Below, piece by piece: positions 34,213 to 43,322 of a stretch of DNA of 64,000 nt. The notes beneath the pieces are model-generated. The model worked only from the letters and a program-made list of their open reading frames with translations, did not search any database and was not told the origin of the DNA. Source of the stretch: Actinomycetota bacterium (lineage in GTDB: Bacteria; Actinomycetota; Acidimicrobiia; Acidimicrobiales; Ilumatobacteraceae); the NCBI GenBank assembly GCA_030645495.1, contig JAUSLV010000018.1, positions 1 to 64,000 on the forward strand, given 5' to 3'. The number at the start of each line of letters is the position of its first letter. Positions within the stretch are counted from its first letter, which is position 1. The position numbers and the translations under genes are program-made.

Positions 34213-37200
34213 ATGGTCGACGCACGACAACTGGAAGCCGCGATCTGGAAGATCGCCGACGGTCGCCCCACCGACGACGACCTCGCGCTGCTGCACGCCG
34301 ACGAGCGCGCCTCGATCTACATCCTCGACCGCCTGATCGGCGACGCCGAGGAGGATCTGGCCCACGCTCGGCACCTGCCCGCCGTCGAGCGCGACCTGGT
34401 GATGGCCGACTTCGCCGACACGCTCGACAGCCTGAAGGCCACCTACGTGCGCCTGCGTCCGCTGCCCCTCGCGCTCAGCGGCGAGATCGCACCCGACGAG
34501 CTGGAGGCCATCGGCTACGAAGAGCTGGTGCCCGAGCCCGTGCTGCTGCAGGGCACCTGGGCCGACGGGCGCATCGTGGTGTGGGCCGCCGGTCGCGGCA
34601 GCCTGCCCGAGGACAACGAGGGCCTGGCCGACCGGCTGGAGGCCAGTGGTGGCCCGCCGCACGGGTGGGAGGTGCACCCCGGTGTGCCGCTGCCCGGCAG
34701 CGTCACCGCCGAGGCACTGACGATCTCGATGAAAGACGCGCTCGGGTGGCTGGTGGCGCTCGGTGGCGCCACCCCCGGCAGTCAGCTGCTGGAGGGCATC
34801 GGCACCAGCCTGCGCTGGCTGGGCAGCGCCGCGGTGGAAGGCGTGCGCCTGGTCACCAACGGCTGCATCGTGCCCACGCTGAAGTCGTCGCTGAAGACCC
34901 AGGGCCGCCATACCGACGCGCACGTGCGCTGGGCGCCGGCACTGATCGACAGCCCGGCCGTGGAGGCACTTGCCGCGGCGATGCCCGGCCCGGTGGTGGC
35001 CCTCGACGCGGCAGCCGGCCGGCCCACCGCGCTCGCGGTGATGGGTGCCGTGATCGAGACGATCGTGGCCAGCGCGGCCAGCCGGATGGAGCTGCCGGCG
35101 CCGCCGCCCTCGGCCAACTCGCAGACCGACCTGGCCGACAGCGTGATCGCGCGCATGGATGGCAGCACGTTCAAGGCCGACGCGACGATGGCGATGGATC
35201 TCGGCCGGCGCCTCGACCAGTGGGCCGGCTCGATCACCTCGCACAGCCGGCCGCGACTCGTGGTGCGGCTCGACCCGCCCGACTCGGGTGGCGTGTGGCT
35301 GGTGTCGGTGCACGCGCCGCTGGGCAAGGGCAAGCTGTTACCGATCGATGCGGCGCTGCGCACCGAGCACTCGGGGCGCCAGATCGCGGCCGAGTGGGCG
35401 CGCCTGGCCCGCCTGTTCCCCCAGCTCGACCGTGCCGGCCAGCGCCGCCGCGGCCAACTGGCGCTCAGCCAGGACGAGGCGTGGGACTTCATGACCAAGC
35501 AGGGCCCGTCGCTGGCGAACGTGGGCTTCGACGTGCGCGTACCGGCGATGTCGCGCCGCAAGGCCAAGCCGTCGCTGCGCCTGTTCGCCGAAACACCGTC
35601 GGGTTCGGTGGTGGGCGCGCACCAGCTCAGCAACGTGGCCTGGACGGTGTTGTTCGACGATGTCGAGCTGACCGCCGACGAGGTGAAGCGCCTGGCTCGC
35701 CAAGCCCGACCGTTGGTGCAGTCGGCCGGCAAGTGGGTCGAGGTGGATCGCGTCGACCTCGAGAAGGCGGCCGCTGCGCTGGAAGAACGTGAGGGCATCA
35801 CGCAGCTCACCGGCGCCGAGATCCTGCGCCAGAGCTTGGGGCTGGATGGTTCTGGCCTGGCCGGTGGCGTGCAGGTGCACGGCAGCAGTTGGGCGATGGA
35901 CATCGTGCGTCGCGCCGCCGACGCGCCCGCCGCGGCCGTGCTGCAGCCCGAGGGCTTCTCGGGCGAGCTGCGCACATACCAGGCCGAGGCCGTGGGTTGG
36001 CTGCGCTTCCTCGACGCGTCGTCGCTGGGCGGTTGCCTGGCGCTCGACATGGGCCTGGGCAAGACCCCCACCGTGCTGGCCCACCTGGCCCGCAACGCCG
36101 GCGACGGCCCGGTGTTGGTGGTGGCCCCCGCCGCGGTGGTGGGCAACTGGGCGGCCGAGGCCGCCCGCTTCACGCCTGGCCTGAAGGTGATGGTGCACCA
36201 TGGTGCCGATCGTGCCGAAGAGCACGAGTTCGCCAGCGAGATCGGTGGCGCCGACATCGTCATCACCACCTACGCCACGGCCGTGCGCGACATGGACGCG
36301 ATCGCCCAGATCGAGTGGTCGCGCATGGTGCTCGATGAGGCGCAGGCGATCAAGAACCCCACCAGCGACACGTCGCTCGAACTGCGCCGGGTGAACGCCC
36401 GTACCCGGATCGCGCTCACCGGCACGCCCATCGAGAACGGCCTCGGCGACCTGTGGGCGATCATGGACTTCACCAACCCGGGCCTCGTCGGCCCGCGGCC
36501 GGCGTTCGTGGCGCAGATGTCGGGCGACGGCGAGGCCGCGCTGAAGGCACTCAACGGCATCCTGCTGTTCCGGCGCACGAAGACCGAGCCCGAGGTGGCC
36601 CGTGAGCTGCCCGAGAAGATCGACGAGCTCGACCACTGCACGATGACGAAGGAGCAGATCGGCCTGTACCAGGCGGTGCTCGATGCGCTCGTGGCCAACG
36701 TGGAAGGCGAAGAGGGGGCCGACCCGAAGCAGGGCGCGATCCTCGCGGCCATCACCGCGCTCAAGCAGATCTGCAACCACCCGGCCGCGTACCGCGAAGA
36801 CGGGCTGCCGCTGGCCGGCCGCTCGGGCAAGCTGGCCCGCCTGGAGGAGATCATCGAGTCGGTGTTCGCCGCCGACGAACGGATCCTGGTGTTCACCCAC
36901 TTCGCCTCGTGGGGCCGTCGCCTGGCCGACCACCTCACCGAGCTGTTCGGCATGCCGATCGCCTGCTACGACGGCAGCTTGGCGCGCGGTGTGCGCGACA
37001 AGATGGTGGCCGATTTCCAGAGCGGCACCGGCAAGGGCGCGATGGTGCTGTCGCTGAAGGCCGGCGGCACGGGCCTCAACCTCACGTCAGCCAACCACGT
37101 GGTGCTGTACGACCGCTGGTGGAACCCGGCCGTGGAGGATCAGGCTCGCGACCGTGCGTGGCGCATCGGCCAGGGCAAGACCGTCATCTCGCACCGCCTG

Positions 37201-37401
37201 GTGTGCCCCGGCACCGTCGACGAACGGGTGGAAGAGGTGGTGGCCGGCAAGCGGCACATCGCCAACCTGGTGCTGCCCAAGTCGTCGTCGATCTCCGACC
37301 TCAGCACCGACCAGTTGCGCATCGCACTCGGCCTGCGCCCCGAAGAGCTGCTGGCCGAAGAACTTGTCGACGCCGACTCGCTGAAGGGAGCATCGGCATG
37401 A
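34213..37401 (+). CDS. SNF2-family DNA-dependent ATPase / helicase
   Basis: A 1062-residue Swi2/Snf2 motor. Residues about 420-560 resemble the bacterial SNF2-associated domain (LSQDEAWDFMTKQGPSLANVGFDVRVPA). The motor has motif I DMGLGKT (611-617), Ia VVAPAAVVGNW, motif II DEAQ (709-712), motif III ALTGTPIENGLGDLW, motif IV ILVFTHFASWG, motif V SLKAGGTGLNLTSANHV and motif VI QARDRAWRIGQGK. It should translocate on DNA and remodel protein-DNA complexes, possibly in repair like HepA/RapA. The first 400 residues have no clear domain. It overlaps by ATGA with a small downstream gene. Confidence 0.9.
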   Translation: MVDARQLEAAIWKIADGRPTDDDLALLHADERASIYILDRLIGDAEEDLAHARHLPAVERDLVMADFADTLDSLKATYVRLRPLPLALSGEIAPDELEAIGYEELVPEPVLLQGTWADGRIVVWAAGRGSLPEDNEGLADRLEASGGPPHGWEVHPGVPLPGSVTAEALTISMKDALGWLVALGGATPGSQLLEGIGTSLRWLGSAAVEGVRLVTNGCIVPTLKSSLKTQGRHTDAHVRWAPALIDSPAVEALAAAMPGPVVALDAAAGRPTALAVMGAVIETIVASAASRMELPAPPPSANSQTDLADSVIARMDGSTFKADATMAMDLGRRLDQWAGSITSHSRPRLVVRLDPPDSGGVWLVSVHAPLGKGKLLPIDAALRTEHSGRQIAAEWARLARLFPQLDRAGQRRRGQLALSQDEAWDFMTKQGPSLANVGFDVRVPAMSRRKAKPSLRLFAETPSGSVVGAHQLSNVAWTVLFDDVELTADEVKRLARQARPLVQSAGKWVEVDRVDLEKAAAALEEREGITQLTGAEILRQSLGLDGSGLAGGVQVHGSSWAMDIVRRAADAPAAAVLQPEGFSGELRTYQAEAVGWLRFLDASSLGGCLALDMGLGKTPTVLAHLARNAGDGPVLVVAPAAVVGNWAAEAARFTPGLKVMVHHGADRAEEHEFASEIGGADIVITTYATAVRDMDAIAQIEWSRMVLDEAQAIKNPTSDTSLELRRVNARTRIALTGTPIENGLGDLWAIMDFTNPGLVGPRPAFVAQMSGDGEAALKALNGILLFRRTKTEPEVARELPEKIDELDHCTMTKEQIGLYQAVLDALVANVEGEEGADPKQGAILAAITALKQICNHPAAYREDGLPLAGRSGKLARLEEIIESVFAADERILVFTHFASWGRRLADHLTELFGMPIACYDGSLARGVRDKMVADFQSGTGKGAMVLSLKAGGTGLNLTSANHVVLYDRWWNPAVEDQARDRAWRIGQGKTVISHRLVCPGTVDERVEEVVAGKRHIANLVLPKSSSISDLSTDQLRIALGLRPEELLAEELVDADSLKGASA

Positions 37402-37691
37402 GCCAGCCGCAGCAGGGCAACCGGTCGCGCACCACCAACCAGCGCCGTCGCCAACCGCAGCACACGAAGAAGGCGCACGCGATCGACGTGTGGCGCGATT
37501 CGGGCGAGCTGCCCGAGGTGCAGCGCATTCCCGCCCCCACCGATGTGGGCGCGCTGCTGCGTTCGCTGGGCGACCCGCCGGTGGGCAACGGTTCGGCCGC
37601 GGGGCACTACTTCAACGCCGTGGTCGAGCGCGCCGCGGCGGTGGCACTGGCCCTCGCCGTCAGCGCCGACCTGCTGGCCGACGACGACTGA
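37398..37691 (+). CDS. Small protein translationally coupled to the SNF2 ATPase
   Basis: A 97-residue protein whose ATG overlaps the SNF2 stop (ATGA). The first 30 residues are very basic and disordered (NRSRTTNQRRRQPQHTKK), which fits nucleic-acid binding. The rest is a short helical domain ending in VERAAAVALALAVSADLL. The family is not known to me. Coupling to the SNF2 gene suggests a partner or DNA-tethering subunit of the motor. Confidence 0.6.
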   Translation: MSQPQQGNRSRTTNQRRRQPQHTKKAHAIDVWRDSGELPEVQRIPAPTDVGALLRSLGDPPVGNGSAAGHYFNAVVERAAAVALALAVSADLLADDD

Positions 37692-37719
37692 ACCCTGCTC
37701 GCTACAGAGGAGGCGGGCG

Positions 37720-38391
37720 TCAGGGCAGGCGGGCGATGAATGCTTCGATCAGCGCGGCGACGTCGCCGGCGTGGCTGTCCTCGTGCATCGAGTGCTCGCC
37801 ACCCACCACCACTTCCAAGTGCGCGTGGGGCATCTTGCGTTCGAGGTACTGCCCCGAGGCGGTGAACTCGGGCCGGTCGAGGTCGCCGGCCAGCACCAGC
37901 GTGGGCACCGTCATGTCGGCCAGGTGATCCATCACCACCGAGTCGTGCTGCAGGTTGAGGTTGGTGGCCAACTCGGACACGCCGAAGCGGTGCCAGTTGC
38001 GGCGCGACCGTTCGTTCCAGGCCTCGCGCTTGTCGGCGTCGCGGAAGCCGGGGCCGGTGTTGATCACCACGATGCCGCGGGCCACGCCCGGGCGGGTGGC
38101 CGCGTGGGCCAGCGCCAGGTAGCCGCCCAGCGAGTGGCCCACCAGCACCGCCGGCTCGGGCAGCGTGGCGAGCACGTCGTCGATGTCGGCGAGTGCTGCG
38201 TCGCGGGTGTACAGCGCCGGGTCGTCGGGTGCCGGCGACTCGCCGTGGCCAAGCAGGTCGAGCGCGAGCACCTCATGCTTCGGGGCAAGCAGTTCCATGC
38301 ACCGTCCCCACGTGCTGGTGGAGTTACCCAGCCCGTGGATGAATACGATCGGCGGCGACCCCTGCCCCGCGCGCACCACATGCAACCGCAT
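37720..38391 (-). CDS. Alpha/beta-fold hydrolase
   Basis: A 223-residue hydrolase with the oxyanion-loop strand FIHGLGNSTSTW, the nucleophile elbow VGHSLGGYLAL (Ser about residue 92), the acid in VLAGDLDRPEF and the catalytic His in GGEHSMHEDSH. This suits MenH/esterase-like enzymes; the substrate is unknown. The start at ATG 38391 is chosen because AGGAGG lies 9 bases upstream; a GTG at 38400 directly adjoins that site and is less likely. Confidence 0.82.
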   Translation of the reverse strand: MRLHVVRAGQGSPPIVFIHGLGNSTSTWGRCMELLAPKHEVLALDLLGHGESPAPDDPALYTRDAALADIDDVLATLPEPAVLVGHSLGGYLALAHAATRPGVARGIVVINTGPGFRDADKREAWNERSRRNWHRFGVSELATNLNLQHDSVVMDHLADMTVPTLVLAGDLDRPEFTASGQYLERKMPHAHLEVVVGGEHSMHEDSHAGDVAALIEAFIARLP

Positions 38392-38530
38392 CGTCGTCAC
38401 CCTCCTGGCTGCTCACCTCGCCGTTCGCTCGAACGGCCCTTCAGCTTGGCAGCTCCACCGAAGCCATCACCCAGCTGAACGCTCCGGCGCCAGATTGCCC
38501 ATGAGGCCGGCGACGCGACAACGTGTGCGG

Positions 38531-39145
38531 ATGACCGATACCTCGACACCCGATCCGTGGCACCTCCGGCCGCCGTTGCGGTGGGATGGCGGCACCGGGT
38601 TCGGGCCGTACATCGACGCGCTGCGCGACCTCCAGGACCTCGTCGGCAGCACGAATCCGCCGGCGGACGTACTGGAGGCGGCGACGCAGCGCGTCGCCGA
38701 GTTGACCGAGCTGCTGCGTCAGTACCGGTGCGGCGAGGTGGATCTCATCCCCGGCCGGCGCCACGACCTGCCCGGACGCGGCCACCCGTTGCTGCCTGCC
38801 ACGGTCTACACCGAGGTGGGCGACCACCACGTGGTCGGGCGCGTGCGGTTCGGGCAGTACTACCTCGGGGGGAACGGTGCAGTGCATGGTGGGGCGCTGC
38901 CGCTGCTGTTCGACGAGGTGCTGGGGCACCTGTGCAACCTCGGCGGTCGCAAGGTCGCACGTACCGCGTACCTGCACGTGAACTACCGGTCGATCACTCC
39001 GGTCGACGCCGACCTCGTGATCCACGCGCGGATCGAACGCGAGGAGGGCCGCAAGCGCTTCATCACCGGCCGCCTCCTGCACGGTGACACGCTGTGCAGC
39101 GACGCGGAAGGCCTCTTCGTGGGGCTACTCCCCGGCCAGCCATGA
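38531..39145 (+). CDS. PaaI-family hot-dog thioesterase
   Basis: A 204-residue protein whose C-terminal 120 residues are a hot-dog domain with the PaaI signature GNGAVHGGALPLLFDEVLG and the strand AYLHVNYRSITPVDADLVI. It would hydrolyse small acyl-CoA or aryl-CoA thioesters. The N-terminal 70 residues form a helical extension (YIDALRDLQDLVG, VAELTELLRQYR) that may help dimerise. Confidence 0.78.
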   Translation: MTDTSTPDPWHLRPPLRWDGGTGFGPYIDALRDLQDLVGSTNPPADVLEAATQRVAELTELLRQYRCGEVDLIPGRRHDLPGRGHPLLPATVYTEVGDHHVVGRVRFGQYYLGGNGAVHGGALPLLFDEVLGHLCNLGGRKVARTAYLHVNYRSITPVDADLVIHARIEREEGRKRFITGRLLHGDTLCSDAEGLFVGLLPGQP

Positions 39146-39149
39146 CCGG

Positions 39150-40049
39150 TCACGCCGGGCCGGCGAGCTGGGTGAGTTCGTCGAACAGCGCGTCGGGGTC
39201 GGCGCCGGGCACGCCACGGCTGTGGAACCAGGTGCAGATGTTGTCGCAGTCGCGCCGCAGGTAGGTGAAGCCCTGCGGGTTGCCGACGATGTCGACCGCT
39301 TGCGGCACGTCGATGAACACCACCCGCCCCTCGTGCACGAGGATGTTGTACGCCGACAGGTCGCCGTGGGCCAGGCCTGCATCGGCGAACACGCCCAGCG
39401 TGTGCACCACCTGTCGGTACAACGCCTCCCCCTCGGCACGGGTGAGCTGCACCTGTGCCAGCCGCGGCGCGGCCACACCGTCGGGCGTGCCGATGAACTC
39501 CATCATCAGCTCGCTGTCGATCAGCTGCACCGGGTACGGCACCGCCGCGCCCGCGTTCCACAGGCGGCTCAGCACCACGAACTCGGCGAACGCCCACTGC
39601 TGCGCGATCAACTCCTTGCCGAACGCGGTGCGGGTGGCCATCGCCCGCATCTCACGGCTGCGCCGCACCCGCCGGCCCTCCAGGTAGCCCGAGTCGCGGT
39701 GGAACATGCGGTGCTCGGCGCTGCGATAGCGCTTCACCGCCAGTAGGCAGCCGGCCGGTGCGTCGCCGCTGGTGTCGGCCGGGTCGGGCAGGGCGCGCCG
39801 CAACAGCGACACGTCGGCCTCCTTGCCGGTCTTCATCACCCCCAGGTCGGTGTCGATCGCCCGTGGGTCGGTCACCACCCACGCGGGCGCCGGGGTGGGG
39901 CCGCGCATGGCGTCGCGGTAGGTCGACCACGACGGTTCGTCGGGGTCGAGATCGGTGTCGTCAACCTGTTGGTGCGGGTGGACGACTTGGTCGGGTTGCC
40001 ACGTGTCGTCGTCGAAGCGACGGGCGCGGTTGCTGCGGGGTGCAGCCAT
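39150..40049 (-). CDS. RIO-type atypical serine/threonine kinase
   Basis: A 299-residue RIO kinase. It has the nucleotide-loop segment VMKTGKEADVSLLRRA, the ATP-binding Lys in LAVKRYRSAEHRMF, the hinge LMMEFIGTPDG, the catalytic loop LAHGDLSAYNILV (Asp and Asn) and the metal-binding IDVPQAVDIVG (Asp). RIO1 proteins act in small-subunit ribosome maturation in archaea and eukaryotes; bacterial members probably act in translation or stress but are little studied. A GAGGAG ribosome site 8 bases before ATG 40049 fixes the start. Confidence 0.9.
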   Translation of the reverse strand: MAAPRSNRARRFDDDTWQPDQVVHPHQQVDDTDLDPDEPSWSTYRDAMRGPTPAPAWVVTDPRAIDTDLGVMKTGKEADVSLLRRALPDPADTSGDAPAGCLLAVKRYRSAEHRMFHRDSGYLEGRRVRRSREMRAMATRTAFGKELIAQQWAFAEFVVLSRLWNAGAAVPYPVQLIDSELMMEFIGTPDGVAAPRLAQVQLTRAEGEALYRQVVHTLGVFADAGLAHGDLSAYNILVHEGRVVFIDVPQAVDIVGNPQGFTYLRRDCDNICTWFHSRGVPGADPDALFDELTQLAGPA

Positions 40050-40496
40050 GGTGGGTTCTCCTCGATGCGATGGTGGGCATCGGGGCGGTCAGCAGTGTGC
40101 TGTCAGGACCGCAGGTACGCCGATGCCGGGACGTGGTGGGACGCGTGACGCGCAGAGACCTGCATCATTTTCACGACCCTCCTTCCACGCCCGAAAGCGA
40201 CTCGAACCGACAACTGCACTGTACGCCCGGCGGCCGGGCGGTGGGAAGCGATTATCGGTGGTGTCGGTGTCGCGGCTCACATGATTCGTTGCGCCTCATC
40301 AGAAGCCGCCTGGCGTGACTTCCGGGGGAGTGGACTCGGGGGCCGACACAGCACGGGGCCACCCCACAACTTCACCTGGTCAGAGCTCCTTTTTGAAAGC
40401 CTGTTCGACCCTAAATCGGGAGCAACCCGGGAGCAACGCCTCTCCAGGCCGCTTGACGCCGTCACTGTTCGGACGCGGTGCCGGTCGTCGAGAGAG
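40050..40496. other. 447-base gap between RIO kinase and the SIR2 island
   Basis: No convincing gene. It holds a perfect 7-bp stem (CGCCCGG / CCGGGCG at 40224-40240, no T-run) and one copy of the imperfect direct repeat (40417-40438). Composition drops in G+C from about 40.3 kb on, where the island appears to start. Confidence 0.5.
40417..40438 (+). repeat. Imperfect direct repeat, copy 1
   Basis: CGGGAGCAACCCGGGAGCAACG matches the copy at 44820-44841 in 17 of 22 positions, same orientation. It lies 59 bases outside the stop of the 941-residue gene. Confidence 0.45.
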
Positions 40497-43322
40497 TCAA
40501 GCCTCGGGCGCGACTGCTGAGCCCCTCCCGTCACCGACGGCCAGGGCGATCTCCCGAGCAACGTCGTCAAACGTAAAGGCGCCCTGTTGCCCCAGTGCAT
40601 TAACCACCGCCCACGCGATCGTTGGGTGCGCCAGAGCGTACGAACGCAACAAATCCTTCGCTTCATCCACCCTGGCCATGTATCCGTCGAGCGGTTCCTG
40701 CTCAGCGAAGAGGAGAAGCGTCGACACCCCACTCTGCGAACGTTCGGAATCCACCGCCACGAGGTACGCAACGACCTCGTCGAGTTTCGACCTTGCGCCA
40801 AGGGCAACGAGGCTTCGGATAAGGCCGATGCATTGTTGCACTGGCGTCCGACCCGCGAACAGAAGCCGAAGCAACGCTGTCGGTTCATTGGACTGCTTCG
40901 GAGTAAAGGCGGGGCTCGTTCCACGAGATCTCCGAGCGCCGACCCCGATCGTGCTGGTCCGCTCGGACACGAAGGTGAGCAGCCATGCCGACGCTACTTC
41001 TGCACCCTCGCGTTCAATCGCGAAACAGAGGTCGTTGATAGCGCGTGCGTTGTTCTCCGGCGTCGCGACTGCCAGTGCGCTGTGTAGGAGCTTCGCCCAG
41101 TCTCGTGCGTCATCAGCTCGCGGCAGTGACAGAGCCACAAGATGCATGAGTAGACGGTCAGCGTGCTTGCCGAGGTAGCTATTGGCAAGCGAGGGTAGGC
41201 GGGAGATGGCTAGTTCGTAGTGGCCTCGCAATTCCTGCGCCGTACGTCGGTGCGGGCCGTAGAAGGCCAGATACGTCACGAACACCGAACTCCATCGTTG
41301 AGTAGCGCTGTCCGCAGTCGGCAAAAGCGCAGCCTCGCTCTCATCGAAGAATTCCCGCCAGTATGTGATGAGACTTGGGAGGTAGCGACCATAGCTACTC
41401 AGGACCGCGTCCGAACTCTCGCCCTGAACGTTGAGCCTCAGGAGTTCTGAGACACCGTCAAGGATTGGTCGCTGCAGATCATCCTCGGGCACCCAGTACT
41501 GCGCCCTGATCTTGAGAGCAGCGAGAACCGCCTCTCCGCGGACGGAGTTGATAGCCCGAGACGGTGGGTCCCACGCGTCATCCTGGGTTTCGACCAGCGA
41601 GGGGTCGTCAGAGTCGAGTAGCCAACTCAGCACATCAAGGATCTGCTCACAACGCGGCGATCGCACCAACCAGTCGCCGACACTCTCCATCAGGTCGGCT
41701 AGGCCGCGGCCCACCTGATTCCCGGGCCAACTAGTCGTGGCCGGACGCAGCTCCCCAGATTGCGCGCGTCGTGCGGCGATCGAAATGAAATCGATGAGAG
41801 AATCGAGGCGTTCGGGCTGTCGCTCCTCTGCACCACTGAAGACATCTCTTAAGCCCCACGCGATGTAGAAGAGCAGCTCTGCCGACTCTGCAGCTTCGGC
41901 GAATGCGCCCAGGTGCGGCCAGAAGTCGCTAATTCGGTCGCGCATGAGCGACTGGAGTGCCCGGCCCAGACCCTCCGGAGAACCACCTTCGTAGGGCCAC
42001 TCGTTATCTACCTGGATCGGCACATGGCTCAGGATCCCGAGAAGATCTGGCACCGGCATGGAGGCCAACTCCATGCTTGCCACTGGACTTTTCGGGCCGA
42101 CCCATCCGGCCGATGCGTGGAGGCGAGCAAAACTGTCCTGCGGCACCCCCAGCTCGGAGCTAAGGCCCTCCAGTATGAGTAGCTCTCTGGCGGCCAGGTG
42201 AGCCCGCAACGCATGGAGCCAGTCTCGGGCGTAGTACCGGTCGAGGACCTCAGTTGACGATGCCTGCTCGACCAGGCGCTGAAGAAGCTTCGACTGGGTG
42301 GGTCGATCGAGCAGTTCGAATCTCTCCCGAAACAGCCTGGTGAACTCTGGCAACTCCTCGTAGGTCGTGGTGAGGCTCTCACCGTGAGCGAGGTGCGCCA
42401 AAAGTGAGAGTGCTTGTGGTTCCGTGGGTGCGACGGCCAACGCTGCAGAAAGTGCCCGCAACCCCATCTGCCGCAACAGCGGCGAAGGGGCCGCTAGAAG
42501 TCGGACTGCACGACGGAAGGCAGCAAAACCTCCGTACGCCTCCAGTTCTCTCGCGATCGCAGTCAACCACTCGCGGACGAGGAGCTCCACCGGATCCTCG
42601 AAGGAGCTCGTGTCATCGAGACTGCGGAGATACGGCCGCCAGTCGGAGGTAATCGCCTTCGATAGGAACACCTCCTCGACGGCGTCCGCTATACCGCGTA
42701 CCGGATGCGGCTCAAGCCGACTCGCGATGCCGGGAATCACCTCGCGCAGCTCGTAGTGGTTCGACCTATCGTCGATGAACCGCCGAGCGATCCTGAACAT
42801 CCCCTCGACGAAGCTATGTCCCTCCTGTTGTGAGGCGAGCCGGTCCAGCGCGCGGGACAGAACCTCCGGCTGCGTCCACTGCATCTCCATCTTCTCCCAC
42901 TGCCGAAGCAGCGAAAGGAGGGGTGCAATGGCGCTGTCATCATCGATCTCCACAGCGATTGCGAGTGCTTCGGCGACGACCCACCAGTTGTTCGTGGAGA
43001 TCGCGGAGAGAATCTCAGTGCACTCTTCTGGACGGGATGATCCGACCTCGCGCAGGTAGGCGAGTATGGGCCAACCAGAGGCCCGTCGCCCCCCACCCTC
43101 AACAGTGACGACCGGCGGCGGGCTCGTGAACAAGCCAGCCTGTCGGAAGATGGGGAGCCAACGTGGGTCGCTGACGCGTCGGAAACCGAACGCGTACCGC
43201 TGGATCAGTAGGTCATCGCGAAGCAATCCAACTGCCATTTCTCGCGCGTCGGAAGGGGTATCCGGGCCTGCTTGCAGCGTCTCCACAACTGCCCAGGCAT
43301 CACGCCAGAACACGAGGCTCAT
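40497..43322 (-). CDS. 941-residue all-helical protein coupled to SIR2; candidate defence sensor
   Basis: I do not recognise a named domain. The protein is almost continuous alpha-helix in 30-45 residue units with alternating hydrophobic and charged faces, for example WWVVAEALAIAVEIDDDSAI, RQMGLRALSAALAV and LLQRLVEQASSTEVLDRYYA, which suggests a HEAT/ARM-like solenoid. There is no P-loop, nuclease motif, signal peptide or membrane helix. Its ATG overlaps the SIR2 stop (ATGA), so the two are made together in fixed ratio. In the single-chain DSR defence sirtuins a long C-terminal helical part detects the phage and releases the SIR2 NADase; this protein could be that part as a separate chain. 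Low-G+C codon use points to recent transfer. Confidence 0.75.
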   Translation of the reverse strand: MSLVFWRDAWAVVETLQAGPDTPSDAREMAVGLLRDDLLIQRYAFGFRRVSDPRWLPIFRQAGLFTSPPPVVTVEGGGRRASGWPILAYLREVGSSRPEECTEILSAISTNNWWVVAEALAIAVEIDDDSAIAPLLSLLRQWEKMEMQWTQPEVLSRALDRLASQQEGHSFVEGMFRIARRFIDDRSNHYELREVIPGIASRLEPHPVRGIADAVEEVFLSKAITSDWRPYLRSLDDTSSFEDPVELLVREWLTAIARELEAYGGFAAFRRAVRLLAAPSPLLRQMGLRALSAALAVAPTEPQALSLLAHLAHGESLTTTYEELPEFTRLFRERFELLDRPTQSKLLQRLVEQASSTEVLDRYYARDWLHALRAHLAARELLILEGLSSELGVPQDSFARLHASAGWVGPKSPVASMELASMPVPDLLGILSHVPIQVDNEWPYEGGSPEGLGRALQSLMRDRISDFWPHLGAFAEAAESAELLFYIAWGLRDVFSGAEERQPERLDSLIDFISIAARRAQSGELRPATTSWPGNQVGRGLADLMESVGDWLVRSPRCEQILDVLSWLLDSDDPSLVETQDDAWDPPSRAINSVRGEAVLAALKIRAQYWVPEDDLQRPILDGVSELLRLNVQGESSDAVLSSYGRYLPSLITYWREFFDESEAALLPTADSATQRWSSVFVTYLAFYGPHRRTAQELRGHYELAISRLPSLANSYLGKHADRLLMHLVALSLPRADDARDWAKLLHSALAVATPENNARAINDLCFAIEREGAEVASAWLLTFVSERTSTIGVGARRSRGTSPAFTPKQSNEPTALLRLLFAGRTPVQQCIGLIRSLVALGARSKLDEVVAYLVAVDSERSQSGVSTLLLFAEQEPLDGYMARVDEAKDLLRSYALAHPTIAWAVVNALGQQGAFTFDDVAREIALAVGDGRGSAVAPEA

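Noticed and set aside
40277-40924. 215-codon open frame on the minus strand beyond the end of the 941-residue gene
   Set aside because: It overlaps the 3' end of the 941-residue gene in another frame, has Arg/Ser-rich shadow composition and no motif. It was considered as a remnant integrase, but no catalytic residues are present.
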